Below, in pieces: positions 43,621 to 53,200 of a stretch of 64,000 nt of DNA. The notes beneath the pieces were generated by a model. The model searched no databases, was not told the DNA's origin, and was given only the letters and a program-made list of their open reading frames with translations. Position 1 is the first letter of the stretch. Each line of letters begins with the position of its first letter. The position numbers and the translations under genes are program-made. Source of the stretch: Kordia sp039026955 (GTDB taxonomy: Bacteria; Bacteroidota; Bacteroidia; Flavobacteriales; Flavobacteriaceae); the NCBI GenBank assembly GCA_039026955.1, contig JBCCLH010000004.1, positions 1 to 64,000 on the forward strand, written 5' to 3'.

Positions 43621-44889
43621 ATGAGTCAATTACTAAACATACTTAAAAAGGATACTATTTATTTCTTTATTTTAAGTGCTGTGGCTGCGACGCTTTTTGT
43701 GCCAAAATACTCCATAAATAGTATGGCAATGATTGTGTTGGTATTGACTTGGTTGTTGAAGATGGACATGAAAAACATTTATAGAGTACAGCAAAACAAA
43801 ATTATATATGCTTTTCTGCTATTGTACTTGGTATTTTTGATAGGAATCTTCTATTCAGAAAATATCAAAGGCGCCAACAAATTATTAAGTTTACGGTTGC
43901 CCATTGTACTTTTTCCTCTGATTTGCTTAACTATCGGAAAATTTTCTGTATCACAAACAAAACTTTTTAAAAATATATTCATCTTTTCAGCATTAGCAGC
44001 ATGCTTATATTGTCATGCTTGCATCATAGGAAAATGGTTAGAAAGTGGCACTGGCTTTATGGAACTTTTTAAAAGTCGTGAGTATAGTTATATGTACATC
44101 ACAAATTATATTGATCTGCATCCAACCTATTTTTCCTATCTATTGATACTTTGTTTGCTCTTTATTGAAACGAAATTAAACAGCAAAATTTCGCTGAAAT
44201 ATAAAACTCTACTATTTGCAATAGGAACCTATTTTGTATTATTCATCATTCATATGACAAGCAAAATAGCATTGATAGGATTGGTGTTGCTTTTTTTCTT
44301 TTACCTAGGAAGATCCATCTATCAAAAAAAGTATAAAAATTCATTAGTGCTGCTCTCTTTACTGGTGTTAGGTATATTCACGGCTTCTCGTTTCGAATAT
44401 ACAGTGAAGCGATATAAAGAAGTAATACATATATTCATTCCACAAAAAAAAGTCGTGCACAGTAACGAAGGCTATCGTTTATACTCAATGCAAGCCTTTA
44501 AAGAAGAATTCCCTAAACATCCAATAATGGGCATTGGACTGGCAGACGGACAAAAACAGTTAGATGTGTATTATGAAAAGATAGGATTTCCTCACATGAA
44601 AGGACTCAACTATCACAATCAATACGTACAAATTTTAATAGAACACGGAATTATTGGCTTTGTAGTATTTATTATAGCGCTACTTTGGCCAGTAATACTG
44701 AGCATAAAAAGAAAAAATAAAGAATTTTTTCTATTTTTAGTCACCACGATATTATTTTTACTGGCGGAGAATATGTTTATAAGGCATAAAGGATTAGTTT
44801 CGTTTGCTTTATTCAACGCACTATTCTTATTTACACTAACAAACCAAGTTATACCAAAAGAACCAACGAATGAAATACAAAGTAATTAG
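43621..44889 (+). CDS. O-antigen ligase/polymerase family membrane protein
   Basis: The 422-aa polytopic protein carries YIDLHPTYFSYLLIL, MTSKIALIGLVLLFFF, MGIGLADGQKQLD and LNYHNQYVQILIEHGIIGF, the same motif series as the 39915 gene. It is a second PF04932-type ligase or Wzy polymerase. It overlaps the following polymerase-like gene by 20 bp, so the two are translated together. Whether it ligates the chain to a carrier or polymerises it is not decidable here. Confidence 0.83.
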   Translation: MSQLLNILKKDTIYFFILSAVAATLFVPKYSINSMAMIVLVLTWLLKMDMKNIYRVQQNKIIYAFLLLYLVFLIGIFYSENIKGANKLLSLRLPIVLFPLICLTIGKFSVSQTKLFKNIFIFSALAACLYCHACIIGKWLESGTGFMELFKSREYSYMYITNYIDLHPTYFSYLLILCLLFIETKLNSKISLKYKTLLFAIGTYFVLFIIHMTSKIALIGLVLLFFFYLGRSIYQKKYKNSLVLLSLLVLGIFTASRFEYTVKRYKEVIHIFIPQKKVVHSNEGYRLYSMQAFKEEFPKHPIMGIGLADGQKQLDVYYEKIGFPHMKGLNYHNQYVQILIEHGIIGFVVFIIALLWPVILSIKRKNKEFFLFLVTTILFLLAENMFIRHKGLVSFALFNALFLFTLTNQVIPKEPTNEIQSN

Positions 44890-46081
44890 CTACATAAAAG
44901 CAAATACACTTTTTTTCGTAGTTCTTAGTACAATTCTATTATTTCTTGCATTTGACTTTACTACAAAATTTTCGAATGTAAATTCGTATAAAGGATTCAG
45001 TCGATTCAGTGCTATTCCGAAGACACTTTTCGAAATCCTACTATTTGTTTTACTACTTAAAAACTTTAAAAAAGTAAAAAAACACCTTTGGATTGTTGGT
45101 GCACTTGTGTTGATTACTGCTTTAGGGCTTCTCATTTCCAATGATACAATTACAAGAGAATTGGTAACGAGTAAAGCATACGATCTTAACAAATACCTAT
45201 ATTCCTTTTTCTTTGCTTTTGCCATTCTAAGTCTCGATGAAAAAAAGCAATACAGCATTACTAAAAGCATTGTCAATATCTTTATAATTATTGGAATCAT
45301 AAACGCCTTATGTATGCTTTTAGGAATGTTTACTGACTTTGAAACCTTACGATCGTATCCATATACAAAACGATTTGGCTACAATGGCTTCTTTGTTAAA
45401 ACCTCCGAAACCAGCTTCATGTATATACTTTTAATCATCACAACGTATTATCAGTATATACAAACCAAAAAACTAAGTATAGGCTTGTGCTGCCTATTCT
45501 TCATGGGCATATCGTTACTCATCGGAACAAAAATTGTTTGGTTAATGATTATGTTGATCGTCGCGACTCATTTTTTACTACATGAAAACAAAGTTATTAG
45601 GATCATAGCGCAAACAGGAATTGTACTTTTATTAACCTCTATATTTCTATTTTACCAAGCCATTGAAAAAATGATTATCAATGCATTTTCTTTTGGACCT
45701 TACATTTATGATAATCACGGTTTTATGGCTGTTTTGACTTCCAAAAGAAATATATTGCTAAATGAAACGATGCAGTATTTGAGTGAAAACGGCAGCTTTT
45801 ATAATTATCTCATAGGCGGTATAAATACACGGGAGCATGGTGTGCAATTTGAAATCGTAGATATTCTCTTATTTTTCGGATTTCTAGGATTGATTTTCTT
45901 TTCAATTTTAGTATACCGAGTGTATTTCAACACCTATGCAGGAAAGCTTAAAGTTGCATTATTTGTGGCGTTCATGTTAGTTGTATGTTTTGCAGGGAAC
46001 TTTTTTACGAGCATTATGTGTAGCATCTTCGCATTTGTAGTTTTTCAGCATATGAAGCCAACTGAAAATCAGAAACTGTAG
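44870..46081 (+). CDS. O-antigen polymerase-like membrane protein
   Basis: The 403-aa polytopic protein has a central AFSFGPYIYDNHGFMAVLTSKR loop and INTREHGVQFEIVDILLFFGFLGLI near the end. It is Wzy-like by topology, though its motifs are weaker than those of its neighbours. It ends in a helix with CFAGNFFTSIMCSIF. A diverged copy of that end lies 150 bp downstream (46228-46284) without the rest of the gene. It follows the ligase-like gene with an overlap and is the last gene before a 256-bp gap. Confidence 0.7.
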   Translation: MKYKVISYIKANTLFFVVLSTILLFLAFDFTTKFSNVNSYKGFSRFSAIPKTLFEILLFVLLLKNFKKVKKHLWIVGALVLITALGLLISNDTITRELVTSKAYDLNKYLYSFFFAFAILSLDEKKQYSITKSIVNIFIIIGIINALCMLLGMFTDFETLRSYPYTKRFGYNGFFVKTSETSFMYILLIITTYYQYIQTKKLSIGLCCLFFMGISLLIGTKIVWLMIMLIVATHFLLHENKVIRIIAQTGIVLLLTSIFLFYQAIEKMIINAFSFGPYIYDNHGFMAVLTSKRNILLNETMQYLSENGSFYNYLIGGINTREHGVQFEIVDILLFFGFLGLIFFSILVYRVYFNTYAGKLKVALFVAFMLVVCFAGNFFTSIMCSIFAFVVFQHMKPTENQKL

Positions 46082-46176
46082 TAATTATAATTGTGTAAAG
46101 TTTTCATCATTTTTTAGAGACCAAAAAAAGGGCTAACTTGCTGATAATTTGATGAATTTAAGCACTCAAAAAGTAA

Positions 46177-46320
46177 ATAAGAAAACGAATACGCTTTATT
46201 CTATCAATATCAGTTACTTTTTTCACTGGAAATTTTTTTATGAGTATAATGTGTAGCATCTTTGCAGATGAAGTTTTTCAAACTATTGACCCTGTCAAAA
46301 AAAAAAACCTTTGGAGATAG
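46177..46320 (+). pseudogene. Relic of a Wzy-like gene 3' end
   Basis: An open stretch with no start ends in TAG at 46318. Its centre (46228-46284) reads GNFFMSIMCSIFADEVFQ, against GNFFTSIMCSIFAFVVFQ at the end of the intact gene at 44870-46081. Many of the base differences are third-position (GGG/GGA, AAC/AAT, AGC/AGT, ATT/ATA, TTC/TTT, CAG/CAA), so both tails evolved as coding sequence. Upstream codons (IRFILSISVTFFT) also fit a membrane helix. It probably remains from a related polymerase gene replaced or displaced by recombination. Confidence 0.65.
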
Positions 46321-46337
46321 CATGATAATTTTTTGTA

Positions 46338-47471
46338 ATGAAAAATAAAAAAACAGTCATTTTATATAGAGTTGTTCAAAACTGGAGAGCTCCCTTTTTT
46401 GACTTATTAAATAAAGAAGAAGATTTAGATGTTGCAGTATGGCATGGACCTGATTTTCCAAACTCTAAAGTAATATCTACCAAGAAATCATATGCTTTCA
46501 AAAGGAAAAAATTAATTTCTTTCAAGCTAAGATTCAAATCTTCCAATGGAGAGGTGCTAATGCCGTTTAGTCCTTTTCTATTTTTTGCATTAATCTTCAA
46601 AAATCCTAGCGTAATTATTTCTGAAGGTGCATCCAATCTTCCAAACGCGTTACAAGGTTTTCTGTATGCCAAAATCTTCCGAAAAAAATTCATCTGGTGG
46701 AGTTTAGGAAAAATAAAAAACAGAGAGTTTGGAAAAACAAGATCCAAGCTCGACAGCATTGTACAATTCATTGAAAAACGTGCGGATGCCATCATCTCAT
46801 ACAGCTCTAGAGGAAAAGAATACTTTGAATATGTAGGCGTAAAAGAAGAAAAAATATTTACAGCTGTCAATGTCGTAGACACTAAAAAAATCATCGCGAA
46901 TCTTAAAAATATTGAAGCGCAAACAGACATTGAGCCATACAATTCACCTTATGAATTTACGTTGCTCTTCGTTGGTGCGTTGACGAAGGAAAAAAGTATA
47001 GACACTCTGTTGCATGCGCTCAGTAAATTAGATGCGTACAAAGATAAAATTGGACTCTTCGTTGTAGGTGACGGTTCGTACAGAAATGAACTGGAAACTT
47101 TAGCAAAAGACTTACAATTGAGCAATATTCATTTCTTTGGAAAACGAATTGAAGACAGTCACTTGTTCTGGAGAGCAGCCGATTTATTTGTACTACCCGG
47201 ATTGGGAGGATTGGCCATTTCAGAAGCAATGTGCTACAGTTTGCCAGTACTCTGTTCCATTGGTGATGGTTGCGAAGTAGATTTAGTGACCAAAGAAAAC
47301 GGAATCATCGAAGAAGCAATGACGCCAGAAAGTCTTTCAAAGCATATTTTGTGGTTTTACAACAACCAAGAGCAACTTCCAAAAATGAAAGAAACATCGT
47401 TGTCCATCATCGAGAACAAATACAATACCGATAACTACATTAAAAGAATAAAAGATGCTATCAATTCTTAA
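46338..47471 (+). CDS. Glycosyltransferase, GT4/GT1 type
   Basis: The 377-aa GT-B enzyme has an N-terminal acceptor domain with VIISEGASNLPNALQGFL and a KFIWWSLGKIKNR stretch. A C-terminal donor domain begins FTLLFVGALTKEKSIDTLL, followed by LFVVGDGSYRNELE and LFVLPGLGGLAISEAMCYSLP. The conserved E-x7-E region is represented by GLGGLAISEAM. It adds one sugar to the growing unit on the cytoplasmic side; donor and acceptor are unknown. It overlaps the acetyltransferase gene by 17 bp. Confidence 0.9.
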   Translation: MKNKKTVILYRVVQNWRAPFFDLLNKEEDLDVAVWHGPDFPNSKVISTKKSYAFKRKKLISFKLRFKSSNGEVLMPFSPFLFFALIFKNPSVIISEGASNLPNALQGFLYAKIFRKKFIWWSLGKIKNREFGKTRSKLDSIVQFIEKRADAIISYSSRGKEYFEYVGVKEEKIFTAVNVVDTKKIIANLKNIEAQTDIEPYNSPYEFTLLFVGALTKEKSIDTLLHALSKLDAYKDKIGLFVVGDGSYRNELETLAKDLQLSNIHFFGKRIEDSHLFWRAADLFVLPGLGGLAISEAMCYSLPVLCSIGDGCEVDLVTKENGIIEEAMTPESLSKHILWFYNNQEQLPKMKETSLSIIENKYNTDNYIKRIKDAINS

Positions 47472-47928
47472 AAAACTACTACATCTACGAAAAAGAATTT
47501 TTCTTTCTCCTTTTAATAAAAACCTAACCATTGGTAAAAACTTTAAATGTGGTATTCGATGCAACGTATCCCGAAAAAACACGATCAAAATAGGTGACAA
47601 CTTTTTCATGGGAAATAATTGTCACTTGGCCTCAAATTTAAACATTGGAAATGATGTCCTATTTGCTTCTTTTGTAGCTTGCGTAGGAGGCGATCATAAA
47701 ATAGATAATATCACAACTCCCATAAATCAATCGGGAAGAGATGAGCTAAAAACTACAAAAATTGAAGATGATGTTTGGGTAGGACACGGTGCCATACTCA
47801 TGCACGGTATTACCTTACACAAAGGATGTGTAGTCGCATCAGGATCGGTAGTGACCAAAGATGTTCCTGAAAATGCAATCGTTGGTGGAAATCCAGCAAA
47901 ATTAATCAGATATAGAAAATTACAATAA
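47455..47928 (+). CDS. Hexapeptide-repeat O- or N-acetyltransferase (CatB/LbH family)
   Basis: The 157-aa left-handed beta-helix protein has repeats such as IGDNFFMGNNCHLASNLNIG and VWVGHGAILMHGITLHKG. GCVVASGSVVTKDVPENAIVGG and NPAKLIRYR, the standard ending, follow. The catalytic His is likely within DVWVGHGA. It uses acetyl-CoA to acetylate a sugar in the cytoplasm, probably a sugar made or moved by the adjacent GT. Overlaps at both ends indicate tight coupling in the operon. Confidence 0.9.
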   Translation: MLSILKKLLHLRKRIFLSPFNKNLTIGKNFKCGIRCNVSRKNTIKIGDNFFMGNNCHLASNLNIGNDVLFASFVACVGGDHKIDNITTPINQSGRDELKTTKIEDDVWVGHGAILMHGITLHKGCVVASGSVVTKDVPENAIVGGNPAKLIRYRKLQ

Positions 47929-50042
47929 TGAAACAAATATTACAGTCGTTCAAAACTGGAGTAACCGAATTGGCAGAATTGCCTTCGCCACGTGTAAAGT
48001 CAGGTCAAGTACTCATTCAAACAACGAGAAGTTTAGTTTCCTTAGGAACAGAACGTATGCTTGTTGAATTTGGAAAAGCTTCTTTAATCCAAAAAGCCAG
48101 ACAACAACCAGACAAAGTGAAGATGGTATTGGATAAAATAAAAACAGAAGGCTTAATGCCAACGATTGAAACTGTTTTTAACAAGCTAGAACAACCACTT
48201 CCGTTAGGCTATTGCAATGTTGGAAAAGTGGTTGCGGTTGGAAAAGGCGTGACCGATTTCAAAGTAGGCGATCGCGTTGCCTCTAACGGACAGCATGCCG
48301 AATTTGTTTCTGTACCACAAAACTTAGTCGCGCACATTCCAGATAATATCTCTGATGAAGAAGCAGCATTTACGGTAATCGGATCAATTGGATTGCAAGG
48401 AATTCGCTTGGTCAATCCAACAATGGGAGAAACGATTGTAGTGATTGGTTTAGGACTGATTGGATTGTTGACTGCTGAAATGTTGGTGGCAAACGGATGT
48501 AAAGTAATCGGATACGACTTAGACGACAAAAAGATTGAAATCGCGAAAGAAAAAGGAATCATTGCGTTCAATCCGCTAAAAGGAAACGATACTGTAAAAT
48601 TTGTGTTAGAAAATACGAACAATATTGGTGCTGACGGTGTCATTATTACGGCATCTGCAAAAACGAACGATATCATTTCGCAAGCAGCCAAAATGAGTCG
48701 TAAACGCGGACGCATTACGTTGGTTGGTGTGATTGGATTAAACATCTCCAGAGCGGAATTCTACGAAAAAGAATTAACGTTCCAAGTATCGTGCTCCTAC
48801 GGACCTGGACGTTACGATGATGATTATGAGTTCAAAGGAATCGATTATCCATTACCATTTGTACGTTGGACAGAAAAGCGAAACTTTGAAACAGTATTAC
48901 AACTGATTTCCTCAGGAAAACTAGAAGTACAAAGCTTAATTTCAGAAGTAGTTCCTTTAGAAGAATATGATAAAATATACGGAGATATTGGAAACTCAAA
49001 ATCCATTGCTTCCATCATCAAATACAGTGGAGATTCTAAATTGGAAAACAGCATAGTAGTCAATAAAAAAGAACTACAAGCAACTAAAGGAATCATCGGA
49101 TTGGTAGGCGCAGGGAACTTCACCAAAATGACTTTATTGCCAGCGTTAAAAGGTTCAGATGCGCAAATAAAACACATTGTATCTTCAGGTGGTGTCAACG
49201 GAACTGCCTTGGCAAGAAAGCACAATATTGCGCAAAGTACTACGGATTACGATTTAGTGTTAGATGACAAGGAAGTAGATTTAGTCATGATCACGACGCG
49301 TCACAATTTGCATGCAGATATGGTGACCAAAGCACTAGACAAAGGAAAGCATGTCTTTGTTGAAAAGCCATTGGCATTAAATCACGAAGAGCTAGAAGCC
49401 ATTGAAGCGAGTTACCAAAAAAGCAACGGAACCTTAATGATTGGATTCAACCGTCGTTTCTCTCCGCATACACAAAAAATAAAATCTTTGGTTGGGGATG
49501 CTCCTATGAACATTATTGCCACGATGAATGCCGGAGCCATTCCACCAGAAGTTTGGGTACACGATATGGCAGTTGGTGGTGGAAGAATCATTGGAGAAGC
49601 ATGTCACTATTTGGACTTAATCGTGTTCTTAACGGGAAGCAAAATAAAAGCGGTTTGTATGAATGCATTGGGAGAAAATCCTGCTGAAAACACAGACAAT
49701 GCCTCTATTTTGGTAAAATTAGAAAATGGTTCTACAGGAGTTGTCAATTACTTTGCAAATGGTTCCAAATCGTACGCAAAAGAACGTTTAGAAGTCTTCT
49801 CGCAAGAAAAAACACTCATCATGGACAATTTCATCAAAACATCAGGATACGGTACAAAAGGCTTCTCAAAACTAAAAACAAAACTCGACAAAGGACACAA
49901 AGCGCAATTTGGTGCCATTGTGAACAAAATCAAAGAAGGAGACATTGCATTAATTCCATATGAAGAATTAATCAACGTCACCAAAGCAAGTTTTGCAGCC
50001 ATACAAAGTTTAAAAGAAGGAAAGTGGATTGAAATCGAATAA
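47928..50042 (+). CDS. Bi-domain oxidoreductase: MDR alcohol dehydrogenase fused to Gfo/Idh/MocA
   Basis: The 704-aa fusion has an N-terminal zinc-type MDR domain (about 1-360) with SLVSLGTERMLVEFGKASL, GYCNVGKVVAVG and the Rossmann VVIGLGLIGLLTAEML. A C-terminal Gfo/Idh/MocA domain (about 385-704) contains GLVGAGNFTKMTLLPAL, HVFVEKPLALNHEEL and GGGRIIGEACHYLDL (the EAC..D catalytic region). Such fusions are regularly next to a heparinase-like gene and a GT4, as here. The likely role is making or editing a keto/amino sugar or uronic acid; substrate unknown. Confidence 0.9.
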   Translation: MKQILQSFKTGVTELAELPSPRVKSGQVLIQTTRSLVSLGTERMLVEFGKASLIQKARQQPDKVKMVLDKIKTEGLMPTIETVFNKLEQPLPLGYCNVGKVVAVGKGVTDFKVGDRVASNGQHAEFVSVPQNLVAHIPDNISDEEAAFTVIGSIGLQGIRLVNPTMGETIVVIGLGLIGLLTAEMLVANGCKVIGYDLDDKKIEIAKEKGIIAFNPLKGNDTVKFVLENTNNIGADGVIITASAKTNDIISQAAKMSRKRGRITLVGVIGLNISRAEFYEKELTFQVSCSYGPGRYDDDYEFKGIDYPLPFVRWTEKRNFETVLQLISSGKLEVQSLISEVVPLEEYDKIYGDIGNSKSIASIIKYSGDSKLENSIVVNKKELQATKGIIGLVGAGNFTKMTLLPALKGSDAQIKHIVSSGGVNGTALARKHNIAQSTTDYDLVLDDKEVDLVMITTRHNLHADMVTKALDKGKHVFVEKPLALNHEELEAIEASYQKSNGTLMIGFNRRFSPHTQKIKSLVGDAPMNIIATMNAGAIPPEVWVHDMAVGGGRIIGEACHYLDLIVFLTGSKIKAVCMNALGENPAENTDNASILVKLENGSTGVVNYFANGSKSYAKERLEVFSQEKTLIMDNFIKTSGYGTKGFSKLKTKLDKGHKAQFGAIVNKIKEGDIALIPYEELINVTKASFAAIQSLKEGKWIEIE

Positions 50043-50074
50043 TTCACATTCAAAAAACATAACAGATCACTACC

Positions 50075-51955
50075 ATGATTCAAAAAATAAAAAGGATAGC
50101 CAATCTGATCTCAAATATGGGGTTGCGCTATCTTTTTTTTAGAATCTTTTACACGATTAAAACGAAACTTGGGTGGCAAAAAAAGGCATTTCCAACAAAC
50201 CCTAAGGAGAAAAAATACATTTCTCTAGAAGACTGGAAAAACAAGCTACCACCATTTTTCTTTTACGGAAAAAGCATTTCCAATCTACCAAAACAAAAAG
50301 AAGAAGCATTAAAAGAATCTTTTGAAGAAATTCAAAAAGGCATTTTCATCTTCTTCAATAAAACCAAAATAAAACTTGGGAAAGACTACAACTGGTTGGT
50401 CAATCCATCAACGGGATATCGCTACAACATCAACAAACATTGGTCGGAAGTAGCAGATTTGTCCAAAGAAGCAGGCGACATTAAATACGTTTGGGAAAAA
50501 GCGCGTTTTTCCTTCTTATACGATCTCATTCGGTACGATTATCATTTTGAAGACGATCAATCGGAACGTATATTTCAAGAAATAGAAGATTTCATCGAAA
50601 AAAATCCGATCAATCAAGGACCAAATTACAAATGCAGTCAGGAAACGAGTTTGCGTATCATGAATTGGACTTTTGCGTTATATTATTACAAAGATTCGTC
50701 AAACCTAACAGCAGCGTTATTTCAAAAAATAATGCACAGTATCTATTGGCAAATCCATCATGTATATCAAAACATTCACTTCTCACGTATCACAGTGCGC
50801 AACAATCACGCAATTACGGAAACGCTGATGTTATACCTTTCGGCGAAATTATTCCCGTTTTTTCCAAATGTAGACAAATGGAGTAAGCAAGGAAAGAAGT
50901 GGTTTGAGCAAGAAATTGCCTATCAAATCTATGAAGATGGTACGTTTTTACAATTTTCAATGAATTACCATCGAGTGGTGATTCAATTGCTTACTTGGGG
51001 AATTCAACTAGCGAAACTCAACAACGAACAATTCAGTAAAGTTGTCTACGACCGCGCTCAAAAATCCCTTGATTTCCTAGACGCATCTACCGATCCAATT
51101 ACTGGAAAACTACCAAATTATGGATCGAATGACGGCGCATTGTTCTTTAAGCTAACAGATGATGACTACAGAATCTATCGTTCACAACTAGACGATTTAC
51201 GCGCAGTATTGAATGGATACACGTATTCGGATACGACAAGTGCGCTCTGGTATGGAATTCAACCTACAAAACAAACACAAACACCATTAGCCGAAATCAA
51301 TACTTTTGAAAAAAGTGGATATTACATTTCGCAAGATGGTACTACCAAAACCTTTATTCGTTGTGGTGCCTATAAAGATCGTCCTTTTCAATCAGATAAT
51401 TTACACGTAGATATTTGGGTGGATGGAGTCAATTACTTGCGCGATACAGGTTCGTACAAATACAATGCAGCATTAGATGATGTCAACTATTTCAATGGAG
51501 CAGAAGGTCACAATACAGTCAGTATAGCCAAGGCAGACCAAATGCTAAAAGGCGGACGATTTATCTGGTTTTATTGGGTGAAAAAAGCAAAAGCATCACT
51601 CAAAAAAGAAAACAAGGTATTTACGTTTGAAGGAACCATTCAAGCCTTCAAACAACTTGGAAACAACATACAACACACACGAAAAGTAACGAAGCCGCAA
51701 GGAGAAAATAATTGGCAAGTTACCGATACCATCCACAACAAAGGCAACAAAAAAATATACCAATATTGGCACTTGCATCCCGACTATGTAGATGCCATTG
51801 AAATCAATACAACCGACGAAGACGACCAAACATTGACACCAATAATCGAAGAAAAATGGTTTTCTGGGTATTATGGTGTAAAAGAAAAGGCAATAAGACT
51901 TACATTTGCAACCGAAAAGAATGTATTTAACACAACAATACGTATCAAACAATAG
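50075..51955 (+). CDS. Heparinase II/III-family protein
   Basis: The 626-aa protein has an N-terminal helical (alpha/alpha toroid) part with NWLVNPSTGYRYN, CSQETSLRIMNWTFAL, NNHAITETLMLYLSA and FLQFSMNYHRVVIQLL. The C-terminal beta-sandwich domain has YISQDGTTKTFIRCG, LHVDIWVDGVNYLRDTGSY and FNGAEGHNTVSIA. The Asn-His pair and Tyr-His of the N-part fit a polysaccharide lyase active site. There is no signal peptide. In glycan clusters this family is always paired with the bi-domain oxidoreductase and may act in biosynthesis or editing, not degradation; that is inference. Confidence 0.9.
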   Translation: MIQKIKRIANLISNMGLRYLFFRIFYTIKTKLGWQKKAFPTNPKEKKYISLEDWKNKLPPFFFYGKSISNLPKQKEEALKESFEEIQKGIFIFFNKTKIKLGKDYNWLVNPSTGYRYNINKHWSEVADLSKEAGDIKYVWEKARFSFLYDLIRYDYHFEDDQSERIFQEIEDFIEKNPINQGPNYKCSQETSLRIMNWTFALYYYKDSSNLTAALFQKIMHSIYWQIHHVYQNIHFSRITVRNNHAITETLMLYLSAKLFPFFPNVDKWSKQGKKWFEQEIAYQIYEDGTFLQFSMNYHRVVIQLLTWGIQLAKLNNEQFSKVVYDRAQKSLDFLDASTDPITGKLPNYGSNDGALFFKLTDDDYRIYRSQLDDLRAVLNGYTYSDTTSALWYGIQPTKQTQTPLAEINTFEKSGYYISQDGTTKTFIRCGAYKDRPFQSDNLHVDIWVDGVNYLRDTGSYKYNAALDDVNYFNGAEGHNTVSIAKADQMLKGGRFIWFYWVKKAKASLKKENKVFTFEGTIQAFKQLGNNIQHTRKVTKPQGENNWQVTDTIHNKGNKKIYQYWHLHPDYVDAIEINTTDEDDQTLTPIIEEKWFSGYYGVKEKAIRLTFATEKNVFNTTIRIKQ

Positions 51956-53200
51956 ATGAGAATATTACTAATTCATCAATATTTCTTAGAAAAAGGAGAC
52001 GGAGGCGGATCGCGTTTCAATGAAATGACGCAAGTATGGGCAAAGCAAGGTCACGAGGTTACGGTACTTGCAGGAATGGTGCATTACGCTACAGGAAAGA
52101 AAGCAGATCGTTACAAAGGAAAATTCACCTTCAAAGACAATCAATTCTACGAAAAAGTAGATGTGGTACGTTGTCACGTTTCCGAAAGCTATAATGTAAG
52201 TTTCTTGGGAAGATTGTGGGCGTATTTCTCATTTGTCTTTTCAAGTGTCTACGCAGGATTGTTTAAAACCAAGGGAAAATTTGATGTCATAGTTGTGACG
52301 TCGCCACCACTATTTGTGGGAATTACAGCATATCTATTATCTAAATTTAAACGCACACCGTTTGTCTTTGAAATTCGTGATTTATGGCCAGAATCTGCCA
52401 TTGATACAGGAGTTTTAAAAAATAAAATGATCATAAAATTTGCCTATTGGTTCGAAAAATTCATCTACAAAAGAGCCAAACTGATCAATGTATTAACGCC
52501 AGCGTTTCGCGATAAATTAATTAAAGATAAAAAAGTACCAGCAGAAAAAGTGATCTTCATTCCTAATGCGGCAGATTTTACATTGGCGGAAAAAGTACAA
52601 GAAGAATTTGATGCCGCTGCATTCAAAGAGGAATTAGGTCTAAGGGACAAATTTGTCATTACCTATGTTGGAGCACACGGAGTTGCCAATCACTTGATTC
52701 AATTGGTGGATGCTGCTGAAAAACTAACAGATACCAATATTGTATTTCAGCTAATCGGAGCTGGAATGCGCAAAGAAGCGTTAATCGAAGAAGCCAAAAA
52801 ACGTAATTTATCCAATGTTATCTTTAGAGATCCAGTCTCCAAACAAGAAGTGTTCAAATATATTTTAGCGTCGGATGCTGGCGCTTCGGTACTCAAAAAA
52901 GTAGACACCTTTAAAACCATATACTCTAACAAAACGTTTGATTATATGTCGTGCAAGCGACCTATATTTTTAGCGATTGATGGCGTATCGCGTCAATTGG
53001 TCAACGATGCCAACTGCGGAGTATATGTGGAGCCCGAAAATATAGATGATCTGGTAAGAGGCGCGAAAGAGTTAGCGAACAAAAGTGCTGCGGAAATCAA
53101 ACAAATGGGCGAAGATGGATATGCATATGCAAAAGCACATTTTGACAGAGATAAATTAGCCAAAGAATACACTAACAAAATTCAAGGAATTCTAAAATAA
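51956..53200 (+). CDS. Glycosyltransferase family 4 (WbuB-like)
   Basis: The 414-aa GT-B enzyme starts MRILLIHQYFLEKGDGGGSRF. It has VVTSPPLFVGITAYLLSKF, FVFEIRDLWPESAIDTGVL (typical of the WbuB/PglA group), FITYVGAHGVANHLIQLV and IFLAIDGVSRQLV. It probably adds an amino sugar next to the bacillosamine-like initiating sugar. It begins one base after the heparinase-like stop and abuts the PglC-like transferase (its stop overlaps the next start), so it belongs to the pgl-type block that follows. Confidence 0.92.
   Translation: MRILLIHQYFLEKGDGGGSRFNEMTQVWAKQGHEVTVLAGMVHYATGKKADRYKGKFTFKDNQFYEKVDVVRCHVSESYNVSFLGRLWAYFSFVFSSVYAGLFKTKGKFDVIVVTSPPLFVGITAYLLSKFKRTPFVFEIRDLWPESAIDTGVLKNKMIIKFAYWFEKFIYKRAKLINVLTPAFRDKLIKDKKVPAEKVIFIPNAADFTLAEKVQEEFDAAAFKEELGLRDKFVITYVGAHGVANHLIQLVDAAEKLTDTNIVFQLIGAGMRKEALIEEAKKRNLSNVIFRDPVSKQEVFKYILASDAGASVLKKVDTFKTIYSNKTFDYMSCKRPIFLAIDGVSRQLVNDANCGVYVEPENIDDLVRGAKELANKSAAEIKQMGEDGYAYAKAHFDRDKLAKEYTNKIQGILK

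Noticed and set aside
46376..46942. 188-codon open frame on the minus strand inside the GT4/GT1 gene
   Set aside because: It lies fully antisense to a gene with clear glycosyltransferase motifs and has low-complexity, Phe/Ser-rich content typical of a shadow frame.
48209..48745. 178-codon minus-strand open frame inside the bi-domain oxidoreductase gene
   Set aside because: It is a shadow of a well-supported gene; Pro/Thr/Ser-rich translation with no family resemblance.
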